Under the pieces are notes generated by a model that was not told the origin of the DNA, did no database searches, and saw nothing but the letters and a program-made list of their open reading frames with translations. DNA of 9,804 nt from JAGXLC01 sp046545815 (GTDB lineage Bacteria > Bacteroidota > Bacteroidia > Bacteroidales > UBA12077): contig JBKGZA010000125.1 of assembly GCA_046545815.1 (NCBI GenBank), forward strand, positions 1 through 9,804, given 5' to 3'. The position numbers and the translations under genes are program-made. Of the stretch, positions 7,601 to 9,804 are shown in pieces; position 1 is the stretch's first letter, and each line of letters opens with the position of its first letter.

Positions 7601-8063
7601 AAATGAATCGGATATAATCAGGGAGCGTTATCAAAGTGAATATTTTCAGAGTAAAAATTACCGGATCAAAAGGCTGAACGAAGCGATTTCCTTTAGATAC
7701 AGGCCGGTTTCATCATTTCGGATTAAAGTCGGTTACGGATTCTCCGATATGAACAACCGTGGGGGAAAGGAAAAAGGAAAAAAACACCGGATTGGTGCCC
7801 AGATTCATTATAGTAAAAGCAATAAATTCAGAATCCGGGGAGATATCAGCTTTATTCATTTCCAATATGGCTTTCCCGAAGATACCCCCATCGCCTATCA
7901 AATGCTGGAAGGACTAAAGCCGGGAAGAAACGGCACCTGGAACCTCATTTTTCAGAAAGAAATTTATAAAAACCTGGAACTTAACCTGAATTATTCAGGG
8001 CGGGTATCCCAGAATAGAGGGGCCATTCATACCGGTCAGGTGGAGTTCAGGGCCAGTTTCTAA
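4602..8063 (+). CDS. Large outer-membrane beta-barrel protein, SprA-like N-terminal features, EF-hand-like loop
   Basis: From ATG 4602 (preceded by ggtgag, a modest ribosome-binding match) the product is 1153 residues with a signal peptide (1-24, ending ILSQ). The upstream extension to TTG 4500 has no signal peptide at its start and overlaps the waaA start, so I reject it. Recognisable segments: GSISRGLTIGNNQD (146-159), ISDKNIPLQADGTTQEI (184-200) and VYIDGELMERGRNNDYVINY (303-322), all patterns I associate with SprA-like and related Bacteroidota outer-membrane proteins. Next is DYNENGVKELDE (839-850), which has the D-x-N-x-N-G-x-x-E-x-D-E spacing of a calcium-binding EF-hand-type loop. From about 500 onward alternating polar/aromatic strands dominate, and the last residue is Phe, as in Bam-inserted barrels. 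True SprA (gliding/type 9 secretion) is about twice as long, so this is at most a relative. Its substrate or function is unknown to me. Confidence 0.78.
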   Translation: MIQRHLFPFVTFFLLILSGNILSQELSNQRSTLIYTDKDTIRYDTLSTVAGSTILLDTNGRRIPDSCYTVNPWESILLPGSSLKRKHRPVNLKYRVMPESFTERYYHKHINEVREVPDRVFTYGKFAGKKEPAPQVFQAGKIIQSGSISRGLTIGNNQDAVVNSGMDLQLSGQLSEELNITGAISDKNIPLQADGTTQEIRDLERVYLKVHNDQTDVTAGDYSLSDPSGYFMRIDKKLQGAGVSHSYNMGNGVKGVSSLNGAVSRGRYCEQSFRGEEGNQGPYKLTGCNNETHIVILSGSEKVYIDGELMERGRNNDYVINYNTSELTFTANRPINKDKRIKVEFEYSHNEYARFTAFTGNTVNTDNGKFWFNLFSEQDGKSQTLAQELNEEQKDLLYSIGDDLDKAVVPHIDTGSYRNDRILYAKKDTLVNGQRYSIFHYSTDRQKARYKLGFSHVGKNNGNYTPVKSSANGSVYKWIAPVNGESQGSYSPMRTLITPKKQQMLTFGGTGEIAPTLGSSFELALTNNDLNTFSPKDQGNNKGYALRFGLDKVFTFTDTSQSRLTSSFSYRGVHENFNPLQRFKTVEFERNWNLRSRGVDGNEHLLSGGLNFHDRQLGEASYQFEYLSYRNGYNGYKNHLNTEMEHSGFQFSFSGSILNTSGNEINTDFLRYQADLGRRFSNIKLGVKNSGESNKWRSDSLMSNSFSFTQWEFYMTNPDTATDNYFLNYQIREDEAPLNNSLQAITLGKDLNMGMDIHSMGNNTLKARITYRQLEIQDSSLAGNKPENNLTGRIEHSLRAFNQFFTTSTNFEIGSGLEPRRSFTYIEVPEGQGVYTWTDYNENGVKELDEFEKANFSDQADYIRVNRPSGSYYKTYTNELNQIINLRPQKIIRDTSVLSKMIAKFSDQLAFSLKRKTKQQDFWKNLNPFAYSISSPLVMSQTSNMRNTFSFNKNNPIYTIEYIFLKSRNKMLLMNGTNLKTKNNQGIHVTWNITQTLTFENESDIIRERYQSEYFQSKNYRIKRLNEAISFRYRPVSSFRIKVGYGFSDMNNRGGKEKGKKHRIGAQIHYSKSNKFRIRGDISFIHFQYGFPEDTPIAYQMLEGLKPGRNGTWNLIFQKEIYKNLELNLNYSGRVSQNRGAIHTGQVEFRASF

Positions 8064-8109
8064 AACTGAAAATCGAAAAATCCAGACTCCTTTAGTTGGG
8101 TGATTTGAT

Positions 8110-8823
8110 TTATACGATCAGTCCCTCCTGTATGGTTTTTCTCAGTTGATGGGCCACATCTTTGGCGTTTTTATCGGTCACCTCACTACCCTGAATTGGT
8201 GGATGAAAAGTGACATAAACCGTTCCGGGTTTTAGTCTGTTGTTTTCTTCCAGCAATTGGTAGCTTCCGCTTACAGAAACGGGCACAATCTTCAGGTCGG
8301 TTGAAAAAAGAATCTGTAGACTCCCTGTCTTAAACCTGCCAAGACGCGGGCCCTTGCTGCGGGTACCTTCCGGGAAAAGCACAACAGGTTCCCCCTCCTG
8401 AGCCTTTTTTATTCTTGCTTTTGACCTGTTTAAGGATTCAGAGGCTTTCTTCCGCTCGATGAATATACAGCCCATGGCTTTCATCCACAGGTTGACGATC
8501 GGAACCTTTCCCAATTCTGCTTTCGCGATAAATCCCAGCAATTTGGGAATTGTGACCATCAAGATCGGAATATCAAAATAACCCTGATGATTGGTGACAA
8601 AAGCCACACGATCGGTAGAAGGGATATTCTCTTTGCCCTGAACAATTACTTCCACCCCGGCAACCCAAAGTACATGTTTGGCCCACCGCCGGGTGAAAAA
8701 CAACAAATATTTTTTGGTGAGGGGCTTTGATATGGTTCTTAAAATTAAATAAGGAACATACAGGATTAAGGTTAAAATCATGATAATCCAGAAGTAAAGC
8801 CCGAGTAAAACATTTTTGATCAT
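8110..8823 (-). CDS. plsC: 1-acyl-sn-glycerol-3-phosphate acyltransferase (PlsC family)
   Basis: PlsC enzymes acylate lysophosphatidic acid to phosphatidic acid at the inner membrane, the second acylation in phospholipid synthesis. The 237-residue product has all four acyltransferase blocks: NHQGYFD (78-84), with the catalytic H79 and D84 of the HX4D motif; GCIFIERK (118-125); LFPEGTRSKG (149-158), with the phosphate-binding FPEGTR; and IVPVSVSG (179-186). An N-terminal hydrophobic segment (about 5-29) provides the membrane anchor. The length is typical. It converges with the barrel gene (46-bp gap) and is divergent from the ABC transporter genes; ATG 8823 is supported by a promoter-like box just upstream. 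Close relatives acylate other lysolipids, including ornithine lipids (OlsA), so the acceptor is inferred from family rather than seen. Confidence 0.9.
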   Translation of the reverse strand: MIKNVLLGLYFWIIMILTLILYVPYLILRTISKPLTKKYLLFFTRRWAKHVLWVAGVEVIVQGKENIPSTDRVAFVTNHQGYFDIPILMVTIPKLLGFIAKAELGKVPIVNLWMKAMGCIFIERKKASESLNRSKARIKKAQEGEPVVLFPEGTRSKGPRLGRFKTGSLQILFSTDLKIVPVSVSGSYQLLEENNRLKPGTVYVTFHPPIQGSEVTDKNAKDVAHQLRKTIQEGLIV

Positions 8824-8852
8824 GTCACTAAAATTAATTAAGATTGTGCTGC

Positions 8853-8860
8853 CAAAACTA
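8853..8860 (-). promoter_or_regulatory. Bacteroidota-type promoter -7 box for plsC
   Basis: The minus-strand sequence TAGTTTTG fits TAnnTTTG. TTTC (8884-8881), one mismatch from the -33 TTTG, lies 20 nt upstream. The expected transcription start is near 8846, about 23 nt before ATG 8823. Confidence 0.45.
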
Positions 8861-8982
8861 ATAATTCCATGAATTAATTTGAAAAAACAACCTTTCCATA
8901 AGCAAAATATTTGTGATTAACATTTGGTTAGCAAGTTATAAAAAGAATTGTTCAATTGCTCCAAATCATTAAAATATTATTT

Positions 8983-9618
8983 ATGATAACGGTAAAAAAT
9001 CTGACAGTGCGATTTGACGGGAAAGTGCTTTACGGAAATTTTTCCATGAAAGTGGAGAAAGGGGAGAAAGTGACTTTGGCCGGGGAATCCGGAGTGGGAA
9101 AAACCACCTTCCTGCATCTGCTGTTGGGGTTTCTGCCTGTTTACGAGGGAGAAGTATTTGTTTTCGGCAAAAAACTGAGTCCTGAAAACATTCAGTTTAT
9201 CCGTTCCAACATAGCCTATATTCCGCAGGAATTGTATCTACCGCCCAATACCGTTGAAGAGAGCATTTACGCTCCCTTCCGGTTTAAAAGAAATAAAGAG
9301 GCTACACCTGCAAGGGAAAAAATTATAAACACCTTACATGAGCTTAATCTGAAAGAAGAGATACTGAAAAATAGTATGGATGAGATTTCAGGGGGACAGA
9401 AACAGCGCATTGCCATAGCCTCAGCTCTCTTATTGAGAAAGCCGCTGCTTATTCTTGACGAGCCCACTTCATCGCTGGATTCCAATACCATTAACAAAGT
9501 GGTAAAACGGGTACTGAAGCAAAACGACCAGACCGTTCTGTCAACATCGCACAATCAAAGCTGGGCCAATCATTCGGATAAAATCTATAATCTTGATTTC
9601 CATGGAGCAAACGCTTGA
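8983..9618 (+). CDS. fetA: ABC transporter ATP-binding protein, FetA/YbbL type
   Basis: This 211-residue ATPase should energise the adjacent FetB-type permease; in E. coli the FetAB (YbbLM) pair has been linked to iron export and oxidative-stress resistance. All nucleotide-binding motifs are present: Walker A GESGVGKT (34-41), Q-loop Q82 in IPQELYLPP, signature ISGGQKQR (135-142), Walker B LLILDEP (155-161) and H-loop H190 in TSHN. I chose ATG 8983 over an upstream in-frame TTG (8956) because MITVKNLTVRFDGKVL is the normal start of the first strand of such ATPases; the extra nine residues have no counterpart. The function rests mainly on the next gene, since ABC ATPases alone do not reveal substrate. 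The 159-bp spacer to the divergent plsC gene should hold its promoter, but I found no clean TAnnTTTG box for this direction. Confidence 0.85.
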   Translation: MITVKNLTVRFDGKVLYGNFSMKVEKGEKVTLAGESGVGKTTFLHLLLGFLPVYEGEVFVFGKKLSPENIQFIRSNIAYIPQELYLPPNTVEESIYAPFRFKRNKEATPAREKIINTLHELNLKEEILKNSMDEISGGQKQRIAIASALLLRKPLLILDEPTSSLDSNTINKVVKRVLKQNDQTVLSTSHNQSWANHSDKIYNLDFHGANA

Positions 9619-9804
9619 TATTAACTACATCAATTTATTTCTGGGCTATCTTCTGGTACTGATCCCGGTGATTATCTTTTATCACTTCAGAACCGGTTTG
9701 ATTAAAGACAGCCTGATTGCCGTGATAAGGATGACCCTTCAGTTGTTGGTGGTAGGATTGTACCTGGAAATTCTGTTTGAATACAACAATGCATGGATCA
9801 ATAG
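9602..9804 (+). CDS. fetB: FetB/YbbM-type (UPF0014) ABC permease, partial at window end
   Basis: The ATG at 9602 lies inside the end of the ATPase gene, in a different frame, giving a 17-bp overlap that implies translational coupling. The 67 visible residues begin MEQTLDINYINLFLGYLLVLIP and include a first membrane segment (about 9-28) and a second (about 38-58) with the UPF0014/FetB-like stretch RMTLQLLVVGLYLEILFE (43-60). Family members have roughly 250 residues and several membrane spans, so about three quarters of the gene lies beyond the window. The frame is open to the last base. Together with the ATPase it should form an inner-membrane exporter, probably for iron or another metal; that is inference from the E. 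coli homologues. Confidence 0.82.
   Translation, partial: MEQTLDINYINLFLGYLLVLIPVIIFYHFRTGLIKDSLIAVIRMTLQLLVVGLYLEILFEYNNAWIN

Noticed and set aside
9267..9554. Minus-strand open frame of 95 codons inside the ABC ATPase gene
   Set aside because: It is antisense to conserved ATPase motifs and has a Cys/Ser/Phe-rich composition typical of shadow frames.
1..9804. Insertion sequence, prophage, CRISPR array or tRNA/rRNA gene
   Set aside because: No transposase or integrase motifs, no terminal inverted repeats flanking a gene, no regularly spaced direct repeats and no cloverleaf were seen on reading both strands.

Overview
The window looks like a chromosomal segment of a member of the Bacteroidota (Bacteroidales/Marinilabiliales-like). 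The reasons are a moderate GC content with AT-rich spacers, two promoter-like boxes of the Bacteroidota type (TAnnTTTG), absence of strong Shine-Dalgarno sequences, Bacteroidota-style SPOR repeats, a Bacteroidota-type tyrosine-kinase ATPase (SFDLRRP in place of a DxD Walker A'), and a large outer-membrane beta-barrel family that I associate with this phylum. The phylum call is inference from these family-level features.

Left third (1-3102), a region of damaged genes. About 300 bp without a recognisable gene is followed by the C-terminal half of an M48 zinc metalloprotease whose HExxH-bearing part is missing. It overlaps by 4 bp an intact DUF429 (RNase H-fold) gene. A short GGTT(A)AT/TTGAATAG-rich repeat tract follows. 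On the minus strand lies a secreted protein with two SPOR-like repeats. Its 3' end runs, out of frame by exactly one base, into a bacterial tyrosine kinase (Wzc/CapB-type) ATPase domain. Removing one base at about position 1947 restores a single 562-codon frame through a textbook Walker A motif.

Middle (3255-8063), two divergent envelope genes sharing a 111-bp spacer. waaA/kdtA (Kdo transferase of lipid A core synthesis) is on the minus strand, and a ~1153-residue outer-membrane beta-barrel protein with an EF-hand-like calcium loop is on the plus strand.

Right part (8110-9804). A PlsC-type lysophosphatidate acyltransferase on the minus strand converges with the barrel gene. Divergent from it, on the plus strand, is an ABC transporter pair of the FetA/FetB (YbbL/YbbM) type. 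The permease start overlaps the ATPase end by 17 bp, and the permease runs off the window.

The working genes mostly concern the cell envelope (lipid A/LPS, phospholipid, outer-membrane protein, metal export). I see no phage, IS, CRISPR or RNA gene, and no convincing new multigene system. The most unusual item is the SPOR/tyrosine-kinase gene fusion split by one base.
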